Shown here: piece after piece, positions 30,545-43,180 of the stretch
Numbering within the stretch: the stretch's first letter is position 1
Layout of the letters: the number at the start of each line of letters is the position of its first letter
Made by a program: the position numbers and the translations under genes
Assembly (NCBI RefSeq): GCF_024166365.1
Contig: NC_064822.1
Coordinates: forward strand, 104,962,823 to 105,026,822
Reading direction: 5' to 3'
Source: Elephas maximus indicus
Lineage: Eukaryota; Chordata; Mammalia; Proboscidea; Elephantidae
DNA: 64,000 nt
The notes under the pieces: model-generated
Seen by the model: the letters and a program-made list of their open reading frames with translations, nothing else
Databases searched by the model: none
Told to the model about the DNA's origin: nothing

Positions 30545-31060
30545 TGTCTTAGTTATCTAGTGCTGCTATAACAGAAATACCACAAATGGATGGCTTTAAC
30601 AAAGAAAAATTTATTTTTTCATAGTCTAGCTGGCTAGAAGTCCAAATCAGGGCATCAGCTCCAGGGGAAGGGTTTCTCTCTCTGTCAGCTCTGGGGGAAG
30701 GTCCTTCCCATCAATCCTCTCCAGGACTAGGAGCTTCTCCGCACAGGAACCCCAAGTTCGAAGGATGCACCCTGCTCACAGTGCTGCTTTCTTGGTGGTT
30801 TGAGGTCCCCTGTCTCTCTACTCATCTCTTTTATATCCCAAAAGAAACCGGCTCAAGACACCATCCAGTGGTAGATTGAGTCCTGCCTCATTAACACAAC
30901 TGCCACCCATCCCCCCTCATTAACATAACAGAAGCAGGATTTACAACACATAGGAAAATCATATCAGATGATAAAATGGTGGGCAATCACACCATACTGG
31001 AAATCGTGGCCTAGCCAAATTGATACACACATTTTGGGGGACACAGTCCAACCCATGACA
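30545..31060 (-). mobile_element. Solo LTR (MaLR-like) inside RTE copy A
   Basis: 516 bp with TG...CA ends, flanked by 5-bp GTCAC at 30540-30544 and 31061-31065. In minus sense it starts tgtcatgggttggactgtgt and ends agcactagataactaagaca. The same repeat recurs at 41111-41577, 44792-45308 and 58983-59433. A 5-bp duplication and the general layout fit ERVL-MaLR LTRs, but the family name is an inference. Confidence 0.8.
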
Positions 31061-31588
31061 GTCACCCAATGTGGACAGATTTTAGGGGAGCTTCCAAACT
31101 AAGACAAGGAAGAAGGACCTGGCTGTCTACTTCTGAAAAGACTGGCCAGTGAAAACCTTATGAATACCGGTGGAACAGTGTCTGATATAGTGCCAGAAGA
31201 TGAGCCCCTCAAGTTGGAAGGCACTTAAAATATGACTGGGGAAGAGCTGCTTCCTCGAGGTAGAGTTGACCTTAATGACATGGATAGAGTAAAGGTTTTG
31301 GGACCTTCATGTGCTGATGTGGCACAACTCAAAATGAGAAGAAATGACTACAAACATCCATTAATAATCAGAACTTGGAACGTACAAAGTATGAATCTAG
31401 GAAAATTGGAAATCATCAAAAATGAAATGGTATGCATGAAGATTGATATCCTAGGCATCAGTGAGCTGAAATGGTTTAGCCATTTTGAATTGGACAATGG
31501 TATGATCCTCTTTGCCAGGAGTGACAAATTGAAGAATGGTGTCACATTCATTATCAAAAGGAACATCTCAAGATCTATCCTGAAGTAC

Positions 31589-31748
31589 GGGGCCCTAGTG
31601 GCTTAATGGTTAAGAGCTCGGCAGCTAACCAAAAGGTTGGCAGTTCGAATCCACCACCGCTCCTTGGCAACTCTATGGGGCAGTTCTGCTCTGTCCTCTA
31701 AGATGGCTATGAGTTGGAATTGACGGCGATAAGTTTGATTTTGGTTTT
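31589..31748 (+). mobile_element. AfroSINE inside RTE copy A
   Basis: tRNA-like head (ttaatggttaagagctcgg; ggttggcagttcgaatccac) and RTE-like tail (ggctatgagttggaattgac). Flanked by perfect 12-bp duplications ATCCTGAAGTAC at 31577-31588 and 31749-31760. The reading frame of copy A resumes after it. Confidence 0.95.
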
Positions 31749-33980
31749 ATCCTGAAGTACAATGCTGTCAGTGATAGGATACTATACATACGCCTACAAG
31801 GAAGACCAGTTAGTACAACAATTATTCAAATTTATGTACCAACTACTAAGGCCAAAGATGAAGAAATTGAAGATTTTTACCAACTTCTGCAGTCTGAAAT
31901 TGATCAAACATGAAATCAGGATCATTGATAATTACTGGTGATTGGAATGTGAAAATTGGAAACAAAGAAGGATCAGTGATTTGAAAATATGGCCTTGGTG
32001 ATAGAAACGGTGCCAGAGATCGCATGATAGAATTTTACAAGACCAACGACTTCTTCATTGCAAACTCCTTTTGTCAACAGCATGAACGCCTACTATATAC
32101 GTGGACCTCGCCAGATGGTATACACAGGAATCAAATTCATTACATCTGTGGAAGGAGACGTTGGAGAAGCTCAGTATCATCAGTCAGAACAAGGCCAGGG
32201 GCTGACTATGGAACAGACCATTAATTGCTCATATGCAAGTTCAAGTTGAAGCTGAAGAAAATTAGAGCAAGCCCATAAGAACCAAAATACAATCTTGAGT
32301 ATATCTCACCTGAATTTAGAGACCGTCTCAAGAACAGATTTGATACATAGAACACTAATGTCCGAAGACCAGATGAGTTATGGAATGACATCAAGGACGT
32401 CATACATGAAGAAAGCAAAAGGTTACTAAAAAGACAGGAAAGAAAGAAAAGACCAAAATGGATGTCAGATGAGGCTCTGAAACTTGCTCTTAAATGTAGA
32501 GTAGCTAAAGTGAACAAAGAAAATGATGAAGTAAAAGAGCTGAACGGAAAATTTCAAAGGGCAGCTAGAGAAGACAAAGTAAAGTATTATAATGAAATGT
32601 GCAAAGGCCTGGAGTTAGAAAACCAAAGGAGAAGAACACACTTGGCATTTCTCAAGCTGAAAGAACTGAAGAAAAGATTCAAGCCTTGAGCTGCAATATT
32701 GAAGGATTATATGGGGAAAATATTGAACAACACAGGAAGCATCAAACGAAGATGGAAGGAATACACAGAGTCACTGTACCAAAAAGATTTGGTTGACGTT
32801 CAGCCATTTCAGGAAGTAGCATATGATCAAGAACTTTTGGTACTGAAGGAAGAAGTCCAAGCTATACTGAAGGCATTGGTGAAAAACAAGGCTCCAGGAA
32901 TTGACGGAATGCCAAATGAGATGTTTCAACACACTGATGAAGCGCTGGAGATGCTTACTCGTCTATGCCAAGAAATTTGGATGACAGCTACCTGGCCAAC
33001 CGAGTGGAAGAGATCCATATTTGTGCCCATTTCAAAGAAAGGTGATCCAACAGAATGCAGAAATTATCAAACAAAAATATCGGTAATATCACACACAAAT
33101 AAAATTTTGCTAAAGATCATTCAAAAGCAGTTGCAGCAGTACATGGACAGGGAACTGCCAGAAATTCAAGCTGGATTCAGAAGAGGACATAGAATGAGGG
33201 ATATCATTGCTGATGTCAGATGGACCTTGGCTGAAAGCAGAGAATATTGGAAAGATGTTTACCCGTGACTTATTGACTATGCAAAGGCATTCGACTGTGT
33301 GGCTCCTAGTAAATTATGGATAACATTATGAAGAATGGGAATTCCAGAACACTTAGTTGTGCTCATGAAGAACCTGTACATAGACCAAGAGGCAGTCATT
33401 GAACAGAACAAGGGGATGTTGTGTGGTTTAAAGTCAGGAAAGGTGTTCATCAGCCATACTTATTCTACCTGTATGCTGAGCAAATAATTTGAGAAGCTGG
33501 ACTATATGAAGTAGAATGGGGCATCAGGATTGGAGGAAGACTCATTAACAACCTGCAATATGCAGATGACACAACCTTGCTTGCTGAAAGTGAAGAGGAC
33601 TTGAAGCATTTACTGATGAAGATCAAAGACTATAGCCTCCAATATGAATTGTACCTCAACAAAAATAAAACAAAAATTCTCACAACTGGACCAATAAGCA
33701 ACATCCTGATAGATGGAGAAAAGATTGAAGTCATCAAGGATTTCATTTTACTTGGATCCACAATCAATGCCCATGGAAGCAGCAATCAAGAAATCAAAGA
33801 GATTGCATTGGGCAAATCTGCTGCAAAAGACCTTTTTAAAGTGTTAAAAAGCAAAGATGTCACTTTGAGGACTAAGGTATGCCTGACAAGCCATGGTATT
33901 TTTGATTGCCTCATATACATGGGAAAGCTGGACAAGGAATAAGGAAGACCGAAGAAGAATTGATGCCTTTGAATTATGGT

Positions 33981-36900
33981 TGTTGTTGTGTTCTTGTTAG
34001 GTGCCGTGGAGTCGGTTCTGACTCATAGCCACCCTATGCACAACAGAACGAAACATTGCCCTGTCCTGAGCCATCCTTACAATCGTTGTTATACTTGAGC
34101 TCATTGTTGCAGCCACTGTGTCAATCCACCTTGTCGAGGGTCCTCTTTTCCACTGACCCTGTACTCCGCCAAGCATGATGTCCTTCTCCAGGGACTGATC
34201 CCTCCTGACAACATGTCCAAAGTATGTAGGTCGCAGTCTCACAATCCTTGCTTCTAAGGAGCATTCTGGTTGTACTTCTTCCAAGACAGATTTGTTCATT
34301 CTTTTGGCAGTCCATGGTATATTCAATATTCTTTGCTAACACCACAATTCAAAGGCATCAGTTCTTCGGTCTTCCTTATTCACTGTCCAGCTTTCACATG
34401 CATATGATGTGATTGAGAATACCATGGCTTGGGTTAGGTGCACCTTAGTCTTCAAGGTGACATCTTTGCTCTTCAACACTTTGAAGAGGTCCTTTGCAGC
34501 ACATTTACCCAATGCAATGCGTCTTTTGATTTCTTGACTGCTGCTTCCATGGCTGTTGATTATTGATCCAAGTAAAATGAAATCTTTGACAACTTCCATC
34601 TTCTCTCTGTTTATCATGATGTTGCTCATTGGTCCAGTTGTGAGGATTTTTTTCTTTATGTTGAGGTGCAGTCCATACTGAAGGCTGTGGTCTTTGATCT
34701 TCATTAGTAAGTGCTTCAAGTCCTCTTCACTTTCAGCAAGCAAGGTTGTGCCATCTGCATAATGCAGTTTGTTAATGAGTCTTCCTCCAATCCTGATGCC
34801 CCATTCTTCTTCATATAGTCCAGCTTCTCGGGTTATCTGCTCAGCATACAGATTGAATAGGTATGGTGAAAGGATACAACCCTGACGCACACCTTTCCTG
34901 ACTTTAAACCAATCAGTATCCCCTTGTTCTGTCCAAACAACTGCCTCTTGATCTATGTAAAGGTTCCTCATGAGCACAATTAAGTGTTCCGGAATTCCCA
35001 ATCTTCACAAGATTATCCACAATTTGTTATGATCCACACAGTCGAATGCCTTTGCATAGTCAGTAAAATACAGGTAAACATCCTTCTGGTATTCTCTGCT
35101 TTCAGCCGGGATCCATCTGACATCAGCAATGATATCCCCGGTTCCACATCCTCTTCTGAAACTGGCCTGAATTTCTGGCAGTTCCCTGTCGATGTACTGC
35201 TGCAGCCGTTTTTGAATGACCTTCAGCAAAATTTTGCTTGCGTGTGATATTGATATTGTTCAATAATTTCCACATTCAGTTGGATCACCTTTCTTGGGAA
35301 TAGGCATAAACATGGATCTCTTCCAGTCAGTTGGCCAGGAAACTGTCTTCCATATTTCTTGGCATAGACGAGTGAGCACCTCCAGTGCTATATCTGTTTG
35401 TTGAAACATCTCAATTGATACTCCATCAATTCCTGGAGCCTTGTTTTTTGCCAACGCCTGCAGAGCAGCTTGGACTTATTCCTTTAGTACCATCAGTTCC
35501 TGATCATATGCTACCTCTTGGAATGTTTGAATATCGACTAATTCTTTTTGGTATAATGACTGTGTGTATTCCTTTCATCTTCTTTTGATGCTTCCTGCGT
35601 CGTTTAATATTTTCCCCATAGAATCCTTCACTATTGTAACTCGAGGTTTGAATTTTTTCTTCAGTTCTTTCAGCTTGAGAAACGCTGAGCGTGTTCTTCC
35701 CTTTTGGTTTTCCATCTCCAGCTCTTTGCACATGTCATTATAATACTTCACTTTGTCTTCTCGGGCTGCCCTTTGAAGTCTTTGTTCAGTTCTTTTACTT
35801 CATCAATTCTTCCTTTTGCTTTAGCTGTTTGATGTTCGAGAGCAAGTTTCAGAGTCTCCTCTGACATCCATCTTGGTCTTTTCTTTCTTTCCTGTCTTTT
35901 CAGTGACCTCTTGCTTTTCTTCATGGATGATGTCCTTGATGTCATTCCACAACTCATCTGGTCTTCGTTCACCAGTGTTTAATGCGTCAAATCTATCCTT
36001 GATATGGTCTATAAATTCAGGTGGGATATACTCAAGGTCATATTTTGGCTCTTGTGAACTTGCTCCAATTTTCTTCAGTTTCAGCCTGAACTTGTATATG
36101 AGCAATTGATGGTCTCTTCCACAGTCGGCCCCTGGCTTTGTTCTGACTGATGATATTGAGCTTTTCCATCGTCTCTTTCCACAGATGTAGCCGATTGGAT
36201 TTCTGTGTGTTCCATCTGGTGAGGTCCATGTGTATAGTCGCCGTTATGTTGGTGAAAGAAGGTATTTGCAATGAAGAAGTCGTTGGTCTTGCAAAATTCT
36301 ATCATTCGATCACCGGCATTGTTTCTACCACCAAGGCCATATTTTCCAACTACTGATCCTTCTTCTTTGTTTCCAACTTTCGCATTCCAATCACCAGTAA
36401 TTATCAATGCATCTTGATTGCATGTTTGATCAACTTCAGGCTGCAGCAGCTGATAAAAGTCTTCTATTTCTTCATCTTTGGCCCTAGTGGTTGGTGCATA
36501 AATTTGAATAATAGTCATATTAACTGGTCTTTCTTGTAGGCATATGGATATTATCCTATCACTGACAGCGTTGTACTTCAGGATACATCTTGAAACGTTC
36601 GTTTTGACAATGAATGCAACACCATTGCTCTTCAAGTTGTCATTCCCAGCATAGTAGACTATATGATTGTCCGATTCAAAATGGCCAATACCAGTCCATT
36701 TCAGCTCACTAATGCCTAGAATATCGATGTTTATGCATTCCATTTCATTTTTGATGATTTCCAATTTTCCTAGATTCATACTTCGTACATTCCAGGTTTC
36801 AGTTATTAATGGATGTTTGCAGCTGTTTCTTCTCATTTTGAGTCGTGCCACATCAGCAAATGAAGGTCCCAAAAGCTTTACTCCCTCCACGTCATTAAGG

Positions 36901-37206
36901 TTGACTCTACTTTGAGGAGGCAGCTCTTGCCCAATCATCTTTTGAGTGCCTTCCAACCTGGGGGGCTCATCTTCCAGTACTATATCAGACAATGTTCCGC
37001 TGCTATTCATAAGGTTTTCACTGGCTAATGCTTTTCAGAAGTAGACTGTCAGGTCCTTCTTCCTAGTCTGTCTTAGTCTGGAAGCTCTGCTGAAACCTGT
37101 CCTCCATGGGTGACCCTGCTGGTATCTGAGTACCAGTGGCATAGCTTCCAGCATCACAGGAACACGCAAGCCCCCACAGTATGACAAACTGACAGACACG
37201 TGGGGG
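33981..37206 (-). mobile_element. RTE-type LINE copy B, full length, nested in copy A
   Basis: 3226 bp, opposite to its host, bracketed by perfect 11-bp TGAATTATGGT at 33970-33980 and 37207-37217. From its 5' end (right): a leader, then an open frame at 37010-36081 (309 codons) with an APE-type endonuclease (ELKWTGIGHFES; GDWNAKVG). Broken frames through the linker follow, then reverse transcriptase at 35001-34336 (VRQGCILSPYLFNLYAEQ; LHYADGTTLLAESEEDL). The catalytic YADD is changed to YADG. It ends in a CAA-rich tail at 33981. Confidence 0.95.
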
Positions 37207-37572
37207 TGAATTATGGTGTTGGTGAAGAATCTTGAATATACCATGGACTGCCAAAAGAACGAACAAATCTGTCTTAGAGGAAGTACAACCAGAATACTCC
37301 TTAGAAGCAAGGATGGTGAGACTGAGTCTTACATACTTTGGACATGTTGTCAGGAGGGATCAGTCCCTGGAGAAAGACATCGCGCTTGGCAGAGTACAGG
37401 GTCAGTGGAAAAGAAGAAGGCCCTTGACGAGGTAGATTGACACAGTGGCTACAACAATGAGCTCAAGCATAACAACGATCGTAAGGATGGCACAGGACCC
37501 AGGCAGTGTTTCATTCTGTTCTGCATGGGGTTGCTATGAGTCGGGACCGACTCGATGGCACCTAACAACAAC

Positions 37573-37911
37573 TACATGGACTGCCAGAAGAATGAACAAA
37601 TCTGTCTTGGAAGAAGTGCAGCCAGAATGCTCCTTGGAAGCAAGGATGGCTAGATTTTGTCTCAAGTAATTTGGACACGTTATCAGGAGGGCCCAGTCCC
37701 TGGAGACGGACATCATGCTTGGTAAAGTAGAGAAGTAAGCAAAAAAGAGGAAGACCTTCAACAAGATGGATTGACACAGTTGCTGCAACAATGGGCTCAA
37801 GTGTAACAATGATTGTGAGCATGGCACAGGACCGGGCAGTGTTTCATTCTGTTGTACATAGGGTCGCTTTGAGATAGAACCAACTCGAGGGCATCTAACA
37901 ACAACAGCCCC
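37573..37911 (+). mobile_element. RTE LINE 3' fragment
   Basis: A second, more diverged RTE 3' end directly after copy A's tail (catggactgccagaagaatg to catctaacaacaacag). Confidence 0.88.
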
Positions 37912-38184
37912 AGCTCCATGGCAGTCTTGAAGATGGCAGCCACTGAAGTGTGGGACCCGGGTCCTAGAGGGAGCAAAACAGACCTTATTTGCAAATTATT
38001 GTGTTTCTCTGTTTTAACCTGAAGGATTGACACAGGCACTTATCAGTGTTTTGGCTAACATGGAACCCACTCAAGACAGAAAAGCGGTGGGCCTTGCTGG
38101 AAAGCATTATAAGGCATTCAGAAAATCCACAGCTACCTGGGGCAAAAAAATTACAGTTGAGACAGACAATGTTCTTAGTTGCCA

Positions 38185-38350
38185 CAAGTTGATTCTGACA
38201 ATTTTACAGAGTAGAACTGCTCCACAGGGTTTTCTTGGTTGTAATCTTAACGGAAGCAGATCGCCAGGCCTGTCTTCTGAGAGGTACCGCTGGGTGGGTT
38301 CAAACCACCAACGTTTAGGTTAGCAGTGAGCCCAAACTGTTCGGACACCT
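38185..38350 (-). mobile_element. AfroSINE, antisense
   Basis: Reversed tail (tacagagtagaactgctcca), middle (gaagcagatcgccaggcc) and reversed head (acgtttaggttagcagtg). Confidence 0.85.
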
Positions 38351-38949
38351 AGGGACCTACATATAATGGACTGCCTAAAGCCAGGAGAAAAAGCAGGGAA
38401 ATTAGGGCATTCACAAGCAGGAGTGAGTCCTGGGGGATTTAGAAAATCACACACAAGTCTTGGAAATGAGGCATGCTCAGAAAAGACCTGAGAAGACCTA
38501 TGCATCACCACTGGCTGATCTATATGCTCAGTAGAAGCAGGAAGTGAAGGGTGAAGCAGAATTGTAAACAGCCTGGTTAAATGTTAAAGGAGTGTCTCAG
38601 CTCAGAGCCAATCCACAAAGACTAGGAGAGGTGTTTTTTATTTTATTTTTAAAAAAGCAGGATCTCAAACATAGGCATATGCCCAATGTTCACTGCAGCA
38701 TTATTCACAATAGCCAAAAAGTAGAAACAACCCAAGTGTCCATCAACAGATGAATGGATAAACAAAATGTGGTATATACATACGATGGAATATTTTTCAG
38801 CCATAAAGAGAAAGGAAGTTCTGATACATGCTAGGACATGGATGAACCTTGAAAACATTATGCTAAATGAAATGTCAGACACAAAAGGACAAGTATGATC
38901 CTACCTGCATGAAATATCTAGAATAGGCAAATACATAGAGACCAAAGAC

Positions 38950-39090
38950 CCTCAATGAGATGGGCTGACACAGCGGCTGCAACAATGGGCTCGAACATGG
39001 CAATGATTGTGAGGATGGCACAGGATTGGGCACTGTTTCATTCTGTTGTATGTAGGGTCTCTATGAGTCAGAATTGACGGCATCTAACAA
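38950..39090 (+). mobile_element. RTE LINE 3' end inserted in L1
   Basis: 141-bp 5'-truncated RTE tail (gaggatggcacaggattggg to ggcatctaacaa), flanked by CAAAGAC at 38943-38949 and 39091-39097. Confidence 0.85.
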
Positions 39091-39218
39091 CAAAGACAAG
39101 GTAGACTGGTTATGAGGAGCTGGGAGGAGGAGAGGATGGGGAGTTATTGCTTAAAGGATACTGAGTTTGTTTGGGGTGATGAAAAGTTTTGGAAATAAAT
39201 AGTGGTAATGGCTGCACA

Positions 39219-39376
39219 GAGGAGCCCTGGTGGCATAGTGGTTAAGAGTTTGGCTGTTAACCAAAAAGGTTGGCAGTTTGAATCCACCACCCATTCCTTG
39301 GAAGCCCTGTGGGGCAGTTCTACTCTGCCCTGTAGGGTCGCTATGAGTTGGAATCAATGCAACAGCAATTGGGTTT
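39219..39376 (+). mobile_element. AfroSINE inserted in L1
   Basis: Complete copy (gaggagccctggtggcatag to the RTE-like tail), flanked by AATGGYTGCACA at 39207-39218 and 39377-39388 (one C/T difference). Confidence 0.93.
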
Positions 39377-39514
39377 AATGGTTGCACAACATTGTGAATA
39401 TAATTAATGTCACTGAATTGTACACTTAAAAACAGTTAAAATGGCAAATTTTATGAATACTTCATCACAATTAATAAAGAAAAAAAAACACTAACAGTCA
39501 ATTATACAGTATAA

Positions 39515-39680
39515 CAGAATAACCCCTTGCCGTCAAGTTGATTCTGACTCACAGCAACCCTGTAAGACAGAGTAGAACTGTCCCATCAGGTTTCCAAAGA
39601 GCAACTGGTAGATTCAAACTGGTGACCTTGTGGTTAGCAGCCTTAGCTCTTAACCACTACGCATCAGGGCTCCGTAACCG
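39515..39680 (-). mobile_element. AfroSINE, antisense
   Basis: Reversed tail ccgtcaagttgattctgact and reversed head ggttagcagccttagctctt, ending at the gggctcc start. Confidence 0.9.
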
Positions 39681-39689
39681 AATAAGATG

Positions 39690-40990
39690 TATTATTTACA
39701 ATAATAACAAAATTAACTAATCAAGAATAATCTTTACAATAAATGTGACAGATCTAGGTGCCAAAAACTGAAATGCTGTTGAAGGACACAAAAGGTAGCT
39801 TGAGTAAATGGGAAGACATACCCTATTTTCGGTAGGAAGACTCAGTATCATAAAGATGTCAGCTGGCCATAAATTAATCTATAAATTTAATACAATCTAA
39901 AAAACATACCAACAGACCACATAACCTGAATCTAAAGTTCATATGAAAGAATTCACCTCAAGAATAAATAGCAGGAACATTCTGAAAAAGGTTAATAAGG
40001 GGGGAATAGCTCTACCAGATATTAAAACATAAAAAGCTACAGCAATTAATATAATAAAATATAGGGAAAATAGCACATAGGCAATTTGATCAATAGACAG
40101 AATAGAGAGTCCAGAAATAGAGACAAAACATTTAAGAATTTAGTATATGATAAAGATAGCACTATCAGTAGGGAAAGATGGATAATACAGTAAAGGGTAT
40201 TGAGACAATTGTGTAGCCACCGGGAAAAAAAGAATGTGTTATCTCTACTTCAGTCCTTACATGAAAATAAATCCATATGAATCAATTGTGGTTAAATAAA
40301 TATAAAAGAGTAAAACCATAAATTTATAATGTTATAGTAGAGAAGGTATTTTTCAGAATGACACAAAATTTCCCAAGGCCGTAAAAGAGAAAGATTGAAA
40401 TTCTGTCAACATAAAAATCTATAATTTCTACAGAGCAAAAACACTATAAACAAAGACAAATGACAATCTGGGGAAAATATTTGCAACTCATACCATAGAC
40501 AAAGGGACTAATTTGTGTAATATATACAAAATCTCTACAAATCAATATGAAAAAGAATGGAAGTCCAATAAGAAAATGTGGTGGTTAACAGAAAAGGAAA
40601 TATAAATGGCTCTTAAACATATAAAAAAAATGCTCAGCCTCACTCACAAGAAAACTGAAAATTAAAACTACATTTAGATATCATTTTTCACCTATAATTG
40701 GCAAAAAATACAAGTGTTTGAGAATATACCCTTGGCATGCTTGTGGAGAAAATAGGCACTCATACATTCCGGGGTAACTGTGTGTTGTCAATACTTGTCA
40801 GAATTGCAAATGCATATACTTTTGGATTCTATATACTTGCACACATGAAAAATAAACTATATACAAAGTTATTAACTATAGTATTGTAGCAAAAGTTTGG
40901 AAACAACCCAAACGTCCATCACTAGAGAATTAGGTAAATAAATTACAGTACATCCAGAGAGTGGGATATCATACAGCCAGGCTGAAGAGC
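39690..40990 (+). mobile_element. L1 ORF2 3' part and 3' UTR, decayed
   Basis: AT-rich sequence with L1 ORF2-like order (aatagctctaccagatatta; gctacagcaattaatata; ccatagacaaagggactaat) ending in the 3' UTR motif caacccaaacgtccatcact. All frames are broken. Confidence 0.75.
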
Positions 40991-42420
40991 TCTCACGAAA
41001 GGCTTTATAGGCCATTATTAAACTTTATCCTAAGAGAAATGAAAAGCCATTGAGGGGTTTTTAAGCAGGGGAATAGCATGAGGTGGGCATTTTAAATCTC
41101 TGTGGCCTAGTGTCTTAGTCATCTAGTGCTGCGGTAACAGAAGTACCACCAGTGAATGGCTTTAACAAAGAGAAGTTTATTTTCTCCCAGTCCAGTAGGC
41201 TAGAAGTGCTGGCTCCAGGGGAAGGCTTTCTCTCTGTCTCGGCTCTGGAAGAAGGTCCTTGTCATCAGTCTTCCCTTGGTCTGGGAGCATCTCAGCGAAG
41301 GAACCTCAGGTCCAGAGGATGTGCTCTGCTCCTGGCACTATGAAGTCCCCCTGATTTTCTGCTTGCTTCTCTCTTTTGTATCTCTTAAGAAACTATCTAA
41401 TCTTGTAGTCCTCATCAATATAACTGCCACTAATCCATCTCATTACATCATAGTGATAGGATTTACAACACATAGGGAAATCACATCAGAAGATAAAATA
41501 GTAGACAATCATACAAGGGAATCATGATCTAGCCAAGTTGACAGATATTTTTGGGGGACACAATTCGATCCATGACAACTAGTATGGAGCACAGATTTAA
41601 AGAGTAAAACTAGGGGCAGTGAGACCAATTGGTGGCTTAAGTTAGGATAGTCACTGAGGTGGTGGAAACAGGTAAGATGTAGATTCGATAGGACTTGGTG
41701 ATAGACTGGATGTAGGAATGCAAGAAAGGAGGCATGGATGACTGGTTCCTGATTTAGGCAATGGATGGAGAGTGATGGTTATGCACTGAGATAGGAAGCA
41801 CAAGTGGAGAAGCCGGTGTGTGGGGGGTGAGAAGGAAAGATGACGAGTCTGAATTTGAATGAATTGAATTGAGGGTACCAGTGGGAAACTATTTGAGATG
41901 TTTGGTTGGGTGTTAGGATATATAACTCTATGGCTCAGGAGAGAGATTGGAATTGGGAATAGATTTGGGCATCATCATCAAATAGCTAATGTTTGAAGCC
42001 ATGACGGGGGAGGATGAAGTCATCTTGGAATATCTGTCACAGGAGGAGAGGAGAGAATCCAGGTACCGGAGTGACCCCTAGAGAACCCAGGCAGAAGATA
42101 ATGAGCTCCTAGAGGAGATAGAGGAGTGTGGGGAAGGTAGGAAGGAAACAAAGAGTACCACGTCACAGAAGCCAAAGGAAGAATGCAGGAGAGTTTGACT
42201 GTCTGTCACTTGTTTGTAACATCTTTGGAGACATAAACTGGGTTGTATTTTTCTTTGTTTTTTTCCCCCCATCTGTCCTACCCTTGCCTTCAATCAGCAC
42301 AAGATTTTGCACGTAATAAATACATCTGTGAACAAACAAGGGCACGAGGGAGTTGATCCAATGATAGTTGGTTACTTATACCCTTTTAGTGCAAACTTTC
42401 ATATTGCCCCTCTAATTGGG
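40990..42420. repeat. Ancient unassigned repeat, split by the LTR
   Basis: ttttaagcaggggaatagca before the LTR and gataggacttggtgatagac after it resemble the copy at 26650-27330. I cannot assign a family. Right border uncertain; the last few hundred bases show nothing specific. Confidence 0.5.
41111..41577 (-). mobile_element. Solo LTR (MaLR-like), second copy
   Basis: Same family and orientation as 30545-31060. Flanks CCTAG (41106-41110) and ACTAG (41578-41582) are a 5-bp duplication with one mismatch. It sits inside an ancient repeat that resumes on the right. Confidence 0.75.
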
Positions 42421-43180
42421 CTCTTGTATCCATTCTGTAGATTCTCCATGTTGCCAAAGCTACCTTTGTAAAATACAGATCTGGTACTACCACTCCCCTC
42501 CTCACAAATTATCAGGGACTCTCCACTGCCTACAGAGGAGAGTACTCTGCTTGGTCTTCAAGCCCATCCCAAATCAATCCCAGACCAGCTCATCTCCTAC
42601 CATACCTAGGTTCTGCTGCACTGACCACTTTCCTTTCCATAAACACACTCTATACTTACAGTGTTCAATTCCCTCAGATTTCCCCACTCCTGCCACCTGT
42701 GGGAGTTCTACCCACCCTTCAACATACTGTTGAAATCCTATGTAGCCCTGAAGGCCTTCCCAGACCTTTTCTGCAGTGAACATTTCCTTCCTCTGTTCTC
42801 ATGTCACTTTGTGCCTCACTTACAACACTTGCCCTGTACTAAGTTATATGTGTCAGCTCTGCACTATTTACTTCTCTCTCCCCCACACTGGAGCGTTAGG
42901 AGGGATTGTGTCCCATTGTCATCACCACACATCCAGCACCTAGCACAGCGCACTCAGACAATAATTATCGAGTGAGTGGATGGATGAATCAATGGATGGA
43001 TTGTGAGTCCTTGGAGGGCAAGAACCTTGTTCTACTAACCTCTCCAGTGCTTTGCATAGTATGTTTGCAATGAGATCCTTGAAAGTTTGTTTTATTCACT
43101 TTTCTACCCACACAGCATGCACAGCATGACACCACAGTAAGTGCTCAATAAATGTTTAAGAAATAAATAAATGAATAATG
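42420..43180 (+). mobile_element. L2-type LINE 3' ends
   Basis: aagcccatcccaaatcaatc, cagcacctagcacagcgcac and, in a second piece, cacagtaagtgctcaataaa and tgtttaagaaataaat are typical L2 3'-UTR phrases. Confidence 0.7.

Larger units (their letters stand above)
30469..37572 (+). mobile_element. RTE-type LINE copy A (near full length), interrupted three times
   Basis: Host element on the plus strand in pieces 30469-30544, 31061-31588, 31749-33980 and 37207-37572. Removing the insertions leaves about 3.2 kb, the size of intact copy B. Translated pieces show an APE-type endonuclease start (WNVQSMNLGKLEIIKNEM, DILGISELKW) and a reverse transcriptase with APGIDGMPNEMFQ, QAGFRRG and an intact YADDTTLLAESEEDLK near 33560. 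Frameshifts and stops elsewhere make it non-functional. It ends in the CAA-rich tail cctaacaacaac. Confidence 0.92.
38665..39490 (+). mobile_element. L1 3' UTR, interrupted by an RTE fragment and an AfroSINE
   Basis: L1 3' landmarks: ccaagtgtccatcaacagat, gaatggataaacaaaatgtgg, ttgtacacttaaaaacagtt and a terminal A run. Split by 38950-39090 and 39219-39376. Confidence 0.8.

Noticed and set aside
31232-37010. RTE open frames as host genes
   Set aside because: They encode endonuclease and reverse transcriptase fragments of retrotransposons with target duplications and are broken by stops and frameshifts.
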